Positions 54,984 through 63,526 of a stretch of DNA of 64,000 nt are shown piece after piece. The position numbers and the translations under genes are program-made. Origin of the DNA: Streptomyces sp. NBC_00223 (lineage in GTDB: Bacteria > Actinomycetota > Actinomycetes > Streptomycetales > Streptomycetaceae); contig NZ_CP108109.1 of assembly GCF_036199905.1 (NCBI RefSeq), positions 7,320,501 to 7,384,500 on the forward strand, given 5' to 3'. Each line of letters starts with the position of its first letter. Position 1 is the first letter of the stretch. The notes below the pieces were generated by a model. The model did no database searches. It was not told the origin of the DNA and was given only the letters and a program-made list of their open reading frames with translations.

Positions 54984-55481
54984 ATGGTCCGTACGGCGGC
55001 GGTGGCCGCGGTCAATGTGCTGGTCTGGTGGGGCCTGCTCTTTCTGCTGTACGTGATCCTGATTTCGAGTGTGCCGCCGCTGGAGCTGATGGTGGGCGCC
55101 GGGTTCGCCCTGCTCGGCGCGGGCTCGGCCGAGGCGGTGCGGCAGGCCGAGCATCCCCCGCTGCGGTACGGTCACCGGCTCGCTCGGGCCGCCGCGGCGT
55201 TTCCGCTGACGCTGCTGCGCGAGACCGGGCAGCTCGCGGCGGTGGTCGCGCGCGTGCTGGGCCGCCGGGGCGGCGGGGAGGGACTGGCCGTGACGGTCCG
55301 GCTCGCGCCCGGCGTTGACCCGGCGTGTGCGGCGGCGCTGCTGTCCGCGAGCCCCGGGGCCTGTGTGATCGACATCGCGGACGCGCCCGCCCCGCTGGCC
55401 GGCCGCGATCTGCGGGCCCACCTGCTGTCGCCGTCCCCCTCCGCCGTCGAGCGCGCCCTGTCCGAAGGCCGTCCCGCGTGA
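54984..55481 (+). CDS. mrpE: Mrp antiporter subunit E
   Basis: A 165-residue membrane protein with two N-terminal hydrophobic helices (VLVWWGLLFLLYVILI and ELMVGAGFALLGAG) and a soluble C-terminal domain, the MnhE/MrpE pattern. It is a small subunit of the multi-subunit cation/proton antiporter, required for assembly. First gene of the Mrp operon. The ATG at 54984 has GAGGAGG about 11 bases upstream. A 208-base gap without a clear gene separates it from mrpF, unusual for these tightly packed operons. Confidence 0.85.
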   Translation: MVRTAAVAAVNVLVWWGLLFLLYVILISSVPPLELMVGAGFALLGAGSAEAVRQAEHPPLRYGHRLARAAAAFPLTLLRETGQLAAVVARVLGRRGGGEGLAVTVRLAPGVDPACAAALLSASPGACVIDIADAPAPLAGRDLRAHLLSPSPSAVERALSEGRPA

Positions 55482-55689
55482 CCCCGCCGGCGGGCGCGCC
55501 CCGCGCGTTAGGCGCCTGCGCCGCCGCAGGTCTACCGGTGCTCTGCCCTCCTGGGAGGGCCCCGTGTAACGGAGCCGGTCCGGTGCGGCCCCGGCGGGCG
55601 GCCCGGCCGCATGGCCCCGGCCGGCTGCGGTGCGGGCGCGTTCCGGGGCGTGCGCCTCAACCCGCCCGGCACTGCGGGGGGTTCGGCCG

Positions 55690-55971
55690 GTGAACGCGTG
55701 GATCGTCGTCGCCTGCGTACTGCTGCCCTGCGGGGCGGGGCCCTGCGTGTGGCGGGCTTCCCGGGGCGAGCCCGGGCAACGGCTCGCCGGGACCGCGCTG
55801 CTCGCCGTCGTCGCCGAGGCCGTCTTCCTGCTCGCGGCCCGCGGCCTGCACCGCACCTCGTACGTCGACGTGGCCCTCGTCCTGGCCGTGCTCGCGCCCG
55901 CCGGGACCCTCGTCTTCGCCCGCTGCCTGTCCGGCGTCGGCGGGCGACCCCGGTCGGAGGAGCGGAGCTGA
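55690..55971 (+). CDS. mrpF: Mrp antiporter subunit F
   Basis: A 93-residue protein with three hydrophobic helices, the usual size and shape of MnhF/MrpF, with LAGTALLAVVAEAVFLLAA and YVDVALVLAVLAPAGTLVF. The GTG at 55690 gives the family's normal length. Its stop is one base before the mrpG start. Confidence 0.82.
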   Translation: MNAWIVVACVLLPCGAGPCVWRASRGEPGQRLAGTALLAVVAEAVFLLAARGLHRTSYVDVALVLAVLAPAGTLVFARCLSGVGGRPRSEERS

Positions 55972-55972
55972 C

Positions 55973-56314
55973 ATGGACGTACGCCATGTGTGCGCGCTGA
56001 TCCTGCTGTGCTGCGGCGCGGCCGCCCTCCTGCTGTCCGCGCTGGCGCTGCTCGTCCTGCCGACCCCGTACGCGCGGCTGCACGCCCTGGCCCCCGCGAG
56101 CAGCCTCGGCCTTCCGCTGGTCTGCCTCGCCCTCGCGCTGGACGCCGGGGCGGGCAGAGCCGCCGTGAAGCTGCTGTTCATCGGCGCGCTCACCGCGTTC
56201 TGCGGGCCGCTGACCTCCATCGCGATCGGCCGGACCATGGCGTACGACGCCGACCCCCACGACGGACAGGCCGATCCCGATCCCGCCCCCGCCCGTGGCG
56301 AGCCGCCCGCGTGA
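55973..56314 (+). CDS. mrpG: Mrp antiporter subunit G
   Basis: A 113-residue protein with three helices and the PhaG/MnhG signature LVLPTPYARLHALAPASS after helix 1. The C-terminal tail is Asp/Pro-rich. Its stop overlaps the GTG of the next gene, consistent with co-translation. Confidence 0.9.
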   Translation: MDVRHVCALILLCCGAAALLLSALALLVLPTPYARLHALAPASSLGLPLVCLALALDAGAGRAAVKLLFIGALTAFCGPLTSIAIGRTMAYDADPHDGQADPDPAPARGEPPA

Positions 56315-56652
56315 ACACCGCACCCGGAGCCGTCGACTTCCTCGTGGCCGCCGCCCTCGTCCTGGTCACGGTCAGCGCGACCTGCGCGGCCCTCACCCGT
56401 GACCCCGTACGCCAGTCCGTCGTGCTGACGCTGCTCGGGCTGAGCCTGTCCCTGCTGTTCCTGGTCGTACAGGCGCCCGACGTGGCGCTCTCCGAACTCG
56501 CCGTCGGCAGCGCGATCACCCCGCTGCTGATCCTGCTCACCGTCCGCAAGATCCGCCGCGGCCCGCGCGACGGCGGAGGCGAGCGGACCGGGACCTCCGG
56601 GGGCGGCCCCCCGAGGACCGACGCCCCCGGCCCCTCCGGGACCCGCTCATGA
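56311..56652 (+). CDS. DUF4040/MbhD-like membrane subunit
   Basis: A 113-residue protein with two to three helices carrying the segments VVLTLLGLSLSLLFLVVQ and APDVALSELAVGSAITP, typical of the MbhD-type domain that in conventional MrpA forms the C-terminal part. Here it is a separate subunit, as in Mbh-like complexes. GTG at 56311 overlaps the mrpG stop; its own stop overlaps the mrpB ATG. The tail is Gly/Pro-rich. Confidence 0.85.
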   Translation: MNTAPGAVDFLVAAALVLVTVSATCAALTRDPVRQSVVLTLLGLSLSLLFLVVQAPDVALSELAVGSAITPLLILLTVRKIRRGPRDGGGERTGTSGGGPPRTDAPGPSGTRS

Positions 56653-57428
56653 GCCGCCGCGTCCGTACCGCGCTCTTCCTCGCCGCGGCCTGTGTGTTCG
56701 CGGTCGCGTTCACCGCCGCCTGCACCGGCCTGCCGCACTTCGGCACCACTCGCCACCCGTACGGCGCCCGGGCGGTACAGGCGGCCCTGCGACACCGTAC
56801 GGCCAACGTGGTCTCCGCCATCAACTTCGACCAGCGCGCGATGGACACCCTCGGCGAGGAGTCCATCCTGTTCGGCGCGGTGCTCGGCGCCGTCGTCCTG
56901 CTGCGCCGCGCCCGTGACGAGAACCGCGCGGTCCCCGAGCGCGGCCGTGTCCTGCCGTCCACGCTGCTGCTGGGCGCGGGACTGCTGCCGGTGACCGCGC
57001 TGGTCGGCTTCTACATCGTCGCGCACGGCCAACTCAGCCCGGGCGGCGGCTTCCAGGGCGGCATCGTCCTGGCCACCGGACTGCACCTGGCGTATGTCGC
57101 CGCCGACTACCGGGTGTTGCGCCGGGTGCGGCCGCTCGCGGTCTTCGCGGCGCTGGACGCGGTGGGCGCGGGCGCGTTCACCGCGCTGGGCCTGGCCGGG
57201 CTCGTCGCGGGCGGCGCCTACCTGAAGAACGTCCTGCCGCTGGGCACCTTCAACCAGCTGTCCTCCGCCGGCCTGGTGCCGCTGGTGAACGCCGCCGTCG
57301 GTGTGGAGGTGGCCTCCGGCGTGATCGTACTGCTCGCCCAATTCCTCGACCAGGCCGTGGAGATCACCTCCCCCGACGGTCCCGCCGCGGACCGCGACCG
57401 CGGCACACAGGAGGACGACGACCGTTGA
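56649..57428 (+). CDS. mrpB: Mrp antiporter subunit B (with MbhE-like N-terminus)
   Basis: A 259-residue membrane protein. The N-terminal region (NVVSAINFDQRAMDTLGEESILF) resembles the MbhE part normally fused to MrpA, and the MnhB domain follows with the diagnostic HGQLSPGGGFQGG. So the protein seems to join the last segment of a split MrpA to MrpB. Start ATG overlaps the preceding stop (ATGA). Confidence 0.88.
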   Translation: MSRRVRTALFLAAACVFAVAFTAACTGLPHFGTTRHPYGARAVQAALRHRTANVVSAINFDQRAMDTLGEESILFGAVLGAVVLLRRARDENRAVPERGRVLPSTLLLGAGLLPVTALVGFYIVAHGQLSPGGGFQGGIVLATGLHLAYVAADYRVLRRVRPLAVFAALDAVGAGAFTALGLAGLVAGGAYLKNVLPLGTFNQLSSAGLVPLVNAAVGVEVASGVIVLLAQFLDQAVEITSPDGPAADRDRGTQEDDDR

Positions 57429-57778
57429 GATTTCTGAACCTGCTGCCCTTCCTCGCCGCCGGCTGGATCTTCCTGATCGGCGTCTACGGCATGGTCACCA
57501 GCCGCAACCTCGTGCACGCCGTCGGCTGCCTGGCCGTGGCGCAGTCGTCCACGTACGTCCTGCTGCTGGCCATCGGCTTCCGGCGGGCCGGCACCGCGCC
57601 GGTCTTCTCGGACATCCCCGTCGGCACACCGGTCGTCGACCCCGTCGTACAGGCGCTGGCGCTCACCGACATCGTCGTCGGCGCCACCGTCACCGCCCTG
57701 CTGCTGAGCCTGGTCATCCAGATCCGCAAACGCTCGGGAACCGTGAACCCCGAAGAACTTACCGAGTTGAAGGGCTGA
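57425..57778 (+). CDS. mrpC: Mrp antiporter subunit C
   Basis: A 117-residue NuoK-like protein with three helices and the motif TDIVVGATVTALLLSL. The TTG start at 57425 overlaps the mrpB stop (TTGA). MrpC is a core subunit homologous to NuoK of complex I. Confidence 0.9.
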   Translation: MRFLNLLPFLAAGWIFLIGVYGMVTSRNLVHAVGCLAVAQSSTYVLLLAIGFRRAGTAPVFSDIPVGTPVVDPVVQALALTDIVVGATVTALLLSLVIQIRKRSGTVNPEELTELKG

Positions 57779-57787
57779 GGGCCGCCC

Positions 57788-59686
57788 GTGCCACCGACGG
57801 TGGACCTTCTTCCGCTGGCCGTCGCGATCCCGCTGCTGGGCGCGGCCGTACTCGTGCTCGGCGGCAAGCTGCTGCCGCGCCTCGCGGTCGATGTGCTCGC
57901 GACCGTGTCCGCCGCGCTCAGCGTCGCCGAACTCGCCCTGCTCTGGAGCCGGTTGGACCAGGCGCGGACCGCCGACCCGGGCATCGGCCAGGTGGGCGGC
58001 GGCCGCGCGGTCTCCTGGCTCGGCGGCTGGACGCTGCACAACGGGCAGGGCGTCGGCATCGTGCTCGTCGGCGACCGGATCGGCGCGGGGCTCGCGCTGC
58101 TGGTCGCCGCGCTCGTCCTGGCCGTACTCGTCTACTCCTGGCGGTACTTCGACGAACCGCCGCCCGGCCATCTGGGCACCTTCCCCGCGCTGCTGCTGCT
58201 GTTCGAGGCCGGCATGTGCGGATTCGCCCTGACCGGCGACCTGTTCAACGCGTTCGTCTTCTTCGAGCTGATGGGCGTGGTCGCGTACGCGCTGACCGGC
58301 TTCCGCATCGAGGACCCGCGCCCACTGCACGGCGCCCTCACCTTCGGGGTCGTCAACTCCCTTGCCGCGTACTGCACACTGCTCGGCATCGGCCTGCTCT
58401 ACGCCCGTACCGGCGAACTCGGCATGGCCCAGATGGGGACCGCGCTGGCCGCGCACCGGACGGACGCGCTGGCGGTCACGGCGTTCGTCCTGGTGATGGC
58501 CGGGATGCTGGTGAAGTCCGCGACCGTGCCCTTCCACTTCTGGCTGCCCGACGCGCACGCGGTCGCGCCCACCCCGGTGTGCATGCTGATGTCCGGTGTG
58601 ATGGTGGAACTCGGCGTGTACGGCATCGCCCGGGTCTACCTCACGGTCTTCGCGGGCCCCGGCGGCATCCCGGCGTCGGCCTTCACCCACACCCTCGCGG
58701 TGGCCGGCGCGCTCACCGCCCTGACCGGCGCCGTGATGTGCTGGCACCAACGGCACCTCAAACGGCTGCTCGCCTTCTCCACCATCGGCCACACCGGTCT
58801 GTGGCTGCTCGGCCTCAGCCTGCTCGACCCGCAGGCCACCACCGGCACCGCGCTCTACGTCGCCGGGCACGCCGGGGTGAAGGCCGCGCTCTTCGGGCTG
58901 ACCGGCGTGCTGCTCGACCGGCACGGCTCGGTCGACGAACACGGGCTCTACGGGCGCGGACGCGGCTCACCACTCGCCGGCGCGCTCTTCCTCTGCGGCG
59001 GCCTCGCGCTGGCCGGGCTGCCGCCCTTCGGGACCGCCTTGGGCAAGGCGGTGGCCGAACACGCGGCGGGGGAGCGGGTGGCGTGGCTGCCCGCGCTGTA
59101 CGTCCTGGTCTCCGCGCTGACCGGTGGCGCCGTGCTCAGGGCCGGGCTGCGCATCTTCCACGGCGCCGGGCCCGCACCCGCCCGCAGCCACTCCGACGTG
59201 GAGACCAGCGGCGACGCGGAGGAGCCCGAGGTACGGGACCCGCTGCGGGCGCTGCCGCTGACGATGACGGCCGTCCCGGCGGTGCTGCTCGCCGCCGCGC
59301 TGGCGGTCGGGGTGGCGCCGGGGGTCGGCCCGGCGTTCGCGGCGGCGGCCCGCACGTTCGACGACCGGACCGGGTACGTCGCCGATGTGCGGGGCCTGCC
59401 CGCGCCCGCGCTGCTGCGGGCGCTGCCGGAGGCTGCGTGGACCCCGGCGGGGGTTCTGCTCGGGCTGCTGTCCGCGGCGCTCGCGGTGGGCCTGGCCGCG
59501 GCGGCGGTCTGGCGGCCGGACCGCCGATGGGCGGCCGCCCGTACGGTCCGCGCGGTCGCGGCGGCCGGCGACCGCCACCTCGTCCTCCCGCTGCGCCGCC
59601 TCCACTCCGGCCTCCTCGGCGACTACGTCGCCTGGCTCACGGTCGGTCTGGCGGCCCTGCTGATCGCGGTGGGCGCGCAGCGCTGA
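57788..59686 (+). CDS. mrpD: Mrp antiporter subunit D (NuoL/M/N-like)
   Basis: A 632-residue protein with about 14 or more helices, homologous to the antiporter-like subunits of complex I. Core signatures are GDLFNAFVFFELMGVVAYAL, VKSATVPFHFWLPDAHAVAP with the conserved Lys, and LLAFSTIGHTGLW. It should form the proton/cation-translocating part. GTG start nine bases after mrpC. A loop near 450-480 is charged and Glu/Asp-rich. The operon lacks the long NuoL-like MrpA, so this is the only large antiporter subunit present. Confidence 0.92.
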   Translation: MPPTVDLLPLAVAIPLLGAAVLVLGGKLLPRLAVDVLATVSAALSVAELALLWSRLDQARTADPGIGQVGGGRAVSWLGGWTLHNGQGVGIVLVGDRIGAGLALLVAALVLAVLVYSWRYFDEPPPGHLGTFPALLLLFEAGMCGFALTGDLFNAFVFFELMGVVAYALTGFRIEDPRPLHGALTFGVVNSLAAYCTLLGIGLLYARTGELGMAQMGTALAAHRTDALAVTAFVLVMAGMLVKSATVPFHFWLPDAHAVAPTPVCMLMSGVMVELGVYGIARVYLTVFAGPGGIPASAFTHTLAVAGALTALTGAVMCWHQRHLKRLLAFSTIGHTGLWLLGLSLLDPQATTGTALYVAGHAGVKAALFGLTGVLLDRHGSVDEHGLYGRGRGSPLAGALFLCGGLALAGLPPFGTALGKAVAEHAAGERVAWLPALYVLVSALTGGAVLRAGLRIFHGAGPAPARSHSDVETSGDAEEPEVRDPLRALPLTMTAVPAVLLAAALAVGVAPGVGPAFAAAARTFDDRTGYVADVRGLPAPALLRALPEAAWTPAGVLLGLLSAALAVGLAAAAVWRPDRRWAAARTVRAVAAAGDRHLVLPLRRLHSGLLGDYVAWLTVGLAALLIAVGAQR

Positions 59687-59985
59687 ATTTCCGCCCGTCC
59701 GGGGAGTGGGGGCACGGCGCGGGCGCGGGCTGCGTGACTCGGTGGCTGCGGGTGGGCGGGCGCGGGCTGGCGGGTGCGGGCGGGCGCGGGTGGGCAGGCG
59801 TCGGCGGGCGGGCGTGGTCGGGCGGGCGGGCGCCGGTACTCGGCAGCGGGCGCTCGCCGGGGGCACCTGTACGCCCCGGTCGGCGGCCGTTGTCACAGAA
59901 CGAGTCGCCGGCTCGTCCTGATGGACGAACGGCGTCCCACGACGGAGTGCCCGGCAACGCCGTTCCCCACAGAAACGGAGAAATC
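59687..59985. other. G-rich low-complexity intergenic region
   Basis: 299 bases after mrpD. 59740-59850 is dominated by plus-strand gggcgcggg- and gggcgggcg-type repeats, G-quadruplex-capable in principle. No gene. Confidence 0.6.
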
Positions 59986-60342
59986 GTGTTCGCCGCCTAC
60001 GTCACGGTCGTCATCCTCGGCGCGGTCTTCAACGGTGCCGCCGCCGTCACCTATCTGATCGGCCACGAATACCCCAAGACCCAGGCGGACATGAAGGGCC
60101 TGCCCCGGAAGTGGGTACCGGTGCTGGGCATGCTGCTGGCAGCGGGCACCGTGGGCCTGTTGGCCGGGCTCGCCGTGCCGCTCCTGGGAACCCTCGCCGC
60201 CTGCGGCCTCGTGCTGTACTTCATCGGCGCGATCATCGCCCACCTGCGGGTGGGCTCCCGGAACATCGTGGGCGGGATTGTCTTCCTCGCCACGGCGGCG
60301 GCCGCTCTGGCTCTGGGCCTTGTCCACCACGGTTTCTGGTAG
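59986..60342 (+). CDS. DoxX family membrane protein
   Basis: A 118-residue protein with four hydrophobic helices and the DoxX/DoxX-like pattern (helix 1 with NGAAAVTYLIGHEY, then WVPVLGMLLAAGTVGLLAGL). The GTG at 59986 follows GGAG by six bases. The family includes small membrane oxidoreductase-like proteins of unclear function. Confidence 0.85.
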   Translation: MFAAYVTVVILGAVFNGAAAVTYLIGHEYPKTQADMKGLPRKWVPVLGMLLAAGTVGLLAGLAVPLLGTLAACGLVLYFIGAIIAHLRVGSRNIVGGIVFLATAAAALALGLVHHGFW

Positions 60343-60460
60343 CCCGCCGGGGCCCGGGAGTTCAGCGGCCGTCACGGTCCGCTCCGCCCCGTCGAGCCGG
60401 ATCACTCGAACCGCTGCCGGCGCTGTGCGGGGTAAGGGCCGCCGCACAGCGGGCACGCCA

Positions 60461-60664
60461 CTACGGCTGGTTGAACCTGCCGTCGCCGATGTGGCGGACG
60501 AACGTCCTGAATTCGTCGGTCGCGAAGGTCAGGGCGGGGCCGCCCGGGTTCTTGCTGTCCCGCATGGCGATGGCTTCACCCATGAACGCCACCTCGACAC
60601 ACTCTCCTTGACCGTTGCTGTAGCTCGACTTGAACCACCGCGCTCGGGTCGGATCGCTGTTCAT
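60461..60664 (-). CDS. DUF397 protein
   Basis: A 67-residue DUF397 protein with the hallmark ARWFKSSYSNGQGECVEVA, RDSKNPGGPALTF and FRTFV. I chose the ATG at 60664; GTG codons at 60667 and 60676 are alternatives, with AAGGAG close upstream. Such genes usually sit directly after an XRE-family regulator (BldB-like partnership in Streptomyces), but here there is none, only another DUF397 remnant and the CRISPR array upstream. Confidence 0.88.
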   Translation of the reverse strand: MNSDPTRARWFKSSYSNGQGECVEVAFMGEAIAMRDSKNPGGPALTFATDEFRTFVRHIGDGRFNQP

Positions 60665-60738
60665 CACTTGCGCCACTCCTTCACAGCTTCAGCTTGCCAC
60701 CGTCGGTCGCTCCATGAGCACGCGCATCACGTACGACG

Positions 60739-60832
60739 CTACGGCCTGTCGCACCCGCCGTCGCCGAGAGTGCGCACGAACGTCCTGAACTCGCCGCCCC
60801 CGAAGGCGAGGTCGTGTCCGTTCGGTCCGTTG
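60739..60832 (-). pseudogene. Truncated DUF397 gene (3' remnant)
   Basis: The last about 30 codons encode GPNGHDLAFGGGEFRTFV and a final CDRP, clearly homologous to the C-terminus of the adjacent intact DUF397 protein. The N-terminal two thirds are missing: upstream sequence passes directly into degenerate CRISPR repeat material starting at 60861. I infer that the gene was broken where the trailer end of the array now lies. Confidence 0.7.
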
Positions 60833-60860
60833 AAGCCACCCCCGACGTCCGCCCGGACCC

Positions 60861-61438
60861 GCGCAGACCCCCGCCCGCGCGGGGAGAACGGCACCGAGCC
60901 CGCCCGCCGTCTCGCTGCGGACGGCCCACCCGCGCTCGCGCGGGGAGAACGTGGTGCCCTGCTCGTCGCGCGGCGGGACGAGCGGACCACCCCCGCTCGC
61001 GCGGGGAGAACTTCGCGCAGGTGTAGTCGTACTGCTGGTGGTACGGACCACCCCCGCTCGCGCGGGGAGAACCCGACGCAGGACGCCCGGGCGGAGGCGG
61101 ACAACGGACCACCCCCGCTCGCGCGGGGAGAACCGGTCGAAGGACAGCCCCAGGTCGGTGGCGATCGGACCACCCCCGCTCGCGCGGGGAGAACGAGATC
61201 TACGCGACCGAGGCCGCCACGCAAGCCGGACCACCCCCGCTCGCGCGGGGAGAACGGAAGCGGAGTCAGGATTGTCACTGTGCGTGCCGGACCACCCCCG
61301 CTCGCGCGGGGAGAACGGGCGGTCGGTAATCTGCATGAGGACCTGCCTCGGACCACCCCCGCTCGCGCGGGGAGAACCGCGCAGCTCGCCGCGAGGCTGA
61401 CGACCGCAGCGGACCACCCCCGCTCGCGCGGGGAGAAC
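60861..61438 (-). CRISPR. Type I-E CRISPR array, 10 repeats and 9 spacers
   Basis: The 29-base repeat on the minus strand begins gttctccccgcgcgagcg and ends ggggtggtccg, the actinobacterial type I-E form. Repeats start at 60861, 60922, 60983, 61044, 61105, 61166, 61227, 61288, 61349 and 61410; all nine spacers are exactly 32 bases. The repeats at 60983 onwards are identical, the one at 60922 has a few changes and the one at 60861 is degenerate (six mismatches), so the trailer is on the left and the leader on the right, with leftward transcription. No cas gene is present in the window; processing and interference must use genes elsewhere, or the array is a relic. Confidence 0.96.
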
Positions 61439-61542
61439 CCTTCACGACCTGCGGGTTTGGTGGGGCTTTGCAATCCCTTGACTCGGTCGCTGTCGGCTCA
61501 CGGGGTCAGTGTGGCAGACCCGCTTGAGGGAATCGCGCGGGT
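61439..61542 (-). promoter_or_regulatory. CRISPR leader region
   Basis: The sequence adjoining the newest, perfect repeat is the expected position of the leader and promoter. It is less GC-rich in part (61452-61490, tttggtggggctttgcaatc), but a definite promoter cannot be assigned. Confidence 0.5.
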
Positions 61543-61977
61543 GTGGACGACATCGCTGACTTGGCCCGGCTGTTGTGGCGGGACACCCGTAATGAGGAGC
61601 CGGCACAGCGGTCCGTTGACGTATTCGCAGCGGAGCTCGCGCAGTGGTGGTGCGCTCACCAGGGCTCGTACTTGGCGTTCGTGGCCCGACTTCTCCGGCC
61701 GGAGATCGTCGGCATGGCCTGGGTCGCGCTCGTCCCTCGTATGCCGAGACCTGGGGCGACGAGTCGGTTGTCCGCGGACATCCAGAGCGTCTTCGTCATG
61801 CCGGAGCAGCGAGGCCGGGGGATCGGCTCGGCGCTTGTGGAGGCTGCTTCGGAGCATGCGGCACACCTCGGGTCCCTTCGCGTGACGGTCCACTCCGGTC
61901 GCTACTCCCGGTCTTCCCCGGCGTACTGCGCGGCCTGGCGGGACTGCGCGCGGCCGGCGCCGGGATCGGAGTGGTGA
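61543..61977 (+). pseudogene. GNAT acetyltransferase, 3' truncated
   Basis: The first about 120 codons of this GTG-initiated frame encode a GNAT N-acetyltransferase, including the acetyl-CoA loop VFVMPEQRGRGIGSALV and strand GSLRVTVHSG. After about 61903 homology stops and the frame continues 25 codons through sequence that belongs, in another frame, to a HAD phosphatase gene. The C-terminal part of the GNAT fold is therefore missing; the product would be altered and probably inactive. Confidence 0.72.
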
Positions 61978-62336
61978 CGCTCCAGGACCGTCACCGCCTG
62001 CCGTGGCTGCTGCCTGCACCGCTCATGGCCTGCCTGGACATCGTGGTCACCCGCCAGGACGCGAAGGTGAAGCCCGCCCCCGACGGCCTGCACATGGCGC
62101 TCGCCGCCCTGGACGCGCGGCCGGAGCGGGCGGTGTTCGTCGGCGACAGCCCCGTCGACATGAGTGCCGCCCTCAACGCCGGAGTCACCGCGCTCGGCGC
62201 GGGTTGGGGCTGGCACCCGCCGGACGCTCTCGTCCGGGCCGGGGCCCGCCAGGTCCTGGCCGTACCGACCACCATCGGCACCGGGCTGCTGCACCACATA
62301 TCCCGCGCGCCCGGCCGTACCACCCCGATACGATAG
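61905..62336 (+). pseudogene. HAD-family hydrolase, 5' truncated
   Basis: From about 61905 a second frame encodes LPVFPGVLRGLAGLRAAGAG, VVTLQDRH, KVKPAPDGL and VFVGDSPVDM, matching the C-terminal two thirds of a phosphoglycolate-phosphatase-like HAD protein (motifs II-IV). The N-terminal DxDxT motif with the nucleophilic Asp is absent. It is fused by an apparent deletion to the GNAT fragment. A terminator-like hairpin follows. Confidence 0.72.
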
Positions 62337-62338
62337 AA

Positions 62339-62363
62339 GGGCGCCCCGGTTCCCGGGGCGCCC
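62339..62363 (+). terminator. Hairpin after the HAD remnant
   Basis: A perfect 11-bp stem (gggcgccccgg with ccggggcgccc) and 3-nt loop, two bases after the HAD stop. Confidence 0.75.
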
Positions 62364-62527
62364 CACTGTACGGTCAACACCCATGGACAGAGGACAGGCG
62401 ATGCGCGTGACGCGACGAGCGCCCGGCGCCGAGCTGGAGATCTGAGAGCACCCGCTCCACTCCACCTTTCGGCCCGGCTCGGCGCGCGCACCCGCCCATC
62501 ACCCCCTCACCCCCTTGTGAGTTCACG

Positions 62528-63463
62528 TTGACCCCACCCACCACCGGCCGCCTCGGCTGGACCGATCTTCCCCGCCTGCTCCGCGACAACCTCACCGGTG
62601 CCCTCGGCGCCCCGGTCACCGATGTCGTCACGCCGAAGGGCGGGTTCGGCCACCAGCTCGCCGCCGCCCTCACCGCGGACAACGGCAGCCGCGCCTTCGT
62701 CAAGGCCGCCCCCGACGGTGACCCGCTCTCTGCCTCCAACCTTCACGAAGCCCACGTCCTCGCCGCGCTTCCTGCCGGAGCCCCGGCCCCCAGCCTGCTC
62801 GGCATCCACCGAGCGGCCGGATGGACCGCCGTCGTCATCGAACACCTCGACGGGCCGCACCCTGATCTGTCCCCCGGCTCCACCGACCCCGGTCACATCT
62901 GGGCCCTGCTCGACAAACTCACCGGCGAACCAGCCCCGACCGCTTACGCGGCCGCGGTGACCACCGGCCGGCCCTCCACCACAGCGCGCCTGCACGGCTG
63001 GGCCCAGCTCGCGGCCGACCCGCCCGCCGACCTGCCCTCTGCCGCCCGGGCCCGCCTGCCTCGGCTCGCCGAACTCGAAGCGTCCTGGCCGGACCTCGCA
63101 CACGGGACCCGAATCGTCCACGGCGACCTGCGCGCCGACAACATGGTCCGCGACGCGGACAGAGGCGTGACCTTCGTGGACTGGGCCCACGCCACCACCG
63201 GCCCCGCCTGTATCGACGCCGTCTCCCTCGCTCCCCAGCTCGTACTCGCGGGAGCCGACCCCGCCGACGTCGCGCGCGCCCTGGACGAACACCCGGCCGC
63301 CACTGCCGAACCCCGCGCCGCGACCGCTTTCCTCGCCGCCCTCACCGGCCACTGGCACCGCAACGCCCGCCTCCCGGAACCCCCAGGAGCCCCCGGACTG
63401 CGCGACTACCAGCACCGCGCCGCCTCCGCCGGCCTCGCACTCCTGCTCCACCGTCTTCCCTAG
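62528..63463 (+). CDS. APH-type phosphotransferase
   Basis: A 311-residue protein of the aminoglycoside phosphotransferase/choline kinase fold. The catalytic loop IVHGDLRADN (His198, Asp200) and the metal-binding VTFVDWAHA are intact, as is an N-terminal Lys in RAFVKAAP. The substrate could be an antibiotic, sugar or metabolite. The TTG at 62528 is the apparent start and has no good ribosome site. It follows a short gap after the degraded HAD gene. Confidence 0.85.
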   Translation: MTPPTTGRLGWTDLPRLLRDNLTGALGAPVTDVVTPKGGFGHQLAAALTADNGSRAFVKAAPDGDPLSASNLHEAHVLAALPAGAPAPSLLGIHRAAGWTAVVIEHLDGPHPDLSPGSTDPGHIWALLDKLTGEPAPTAYAAAVTTGRPSTTARLHGWAQLAADPPADLPSAARARLPRLAELEASWPDLAHGTRIVHGDLRADNMVRDADRGVTFVDWAHATTGPACIDAVSLAPQLVLAGADPADVARALDEHPAATAEPRAATAFLAALTGHWHRNARLPEPPGAPGLRDYQHRAASAGLALLLHRLP

Positions 63464-63526
63464 CCCTAGCTAGCCGTCAGGCTCTCAATGCCCACTCGGG
63501 CCCTGCGCCGCTGACGCACTGACCGC

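Noticed and set aside
62401..62445. 14-codon reading frame (MRVTRRAPGAELEI) as a leader peptide
   Set aside because: It lacks a clear ribosome site and has no terminator/antiterminator pair or amino-acid-biosynthesis gene after it, so chance cannot be excluded.
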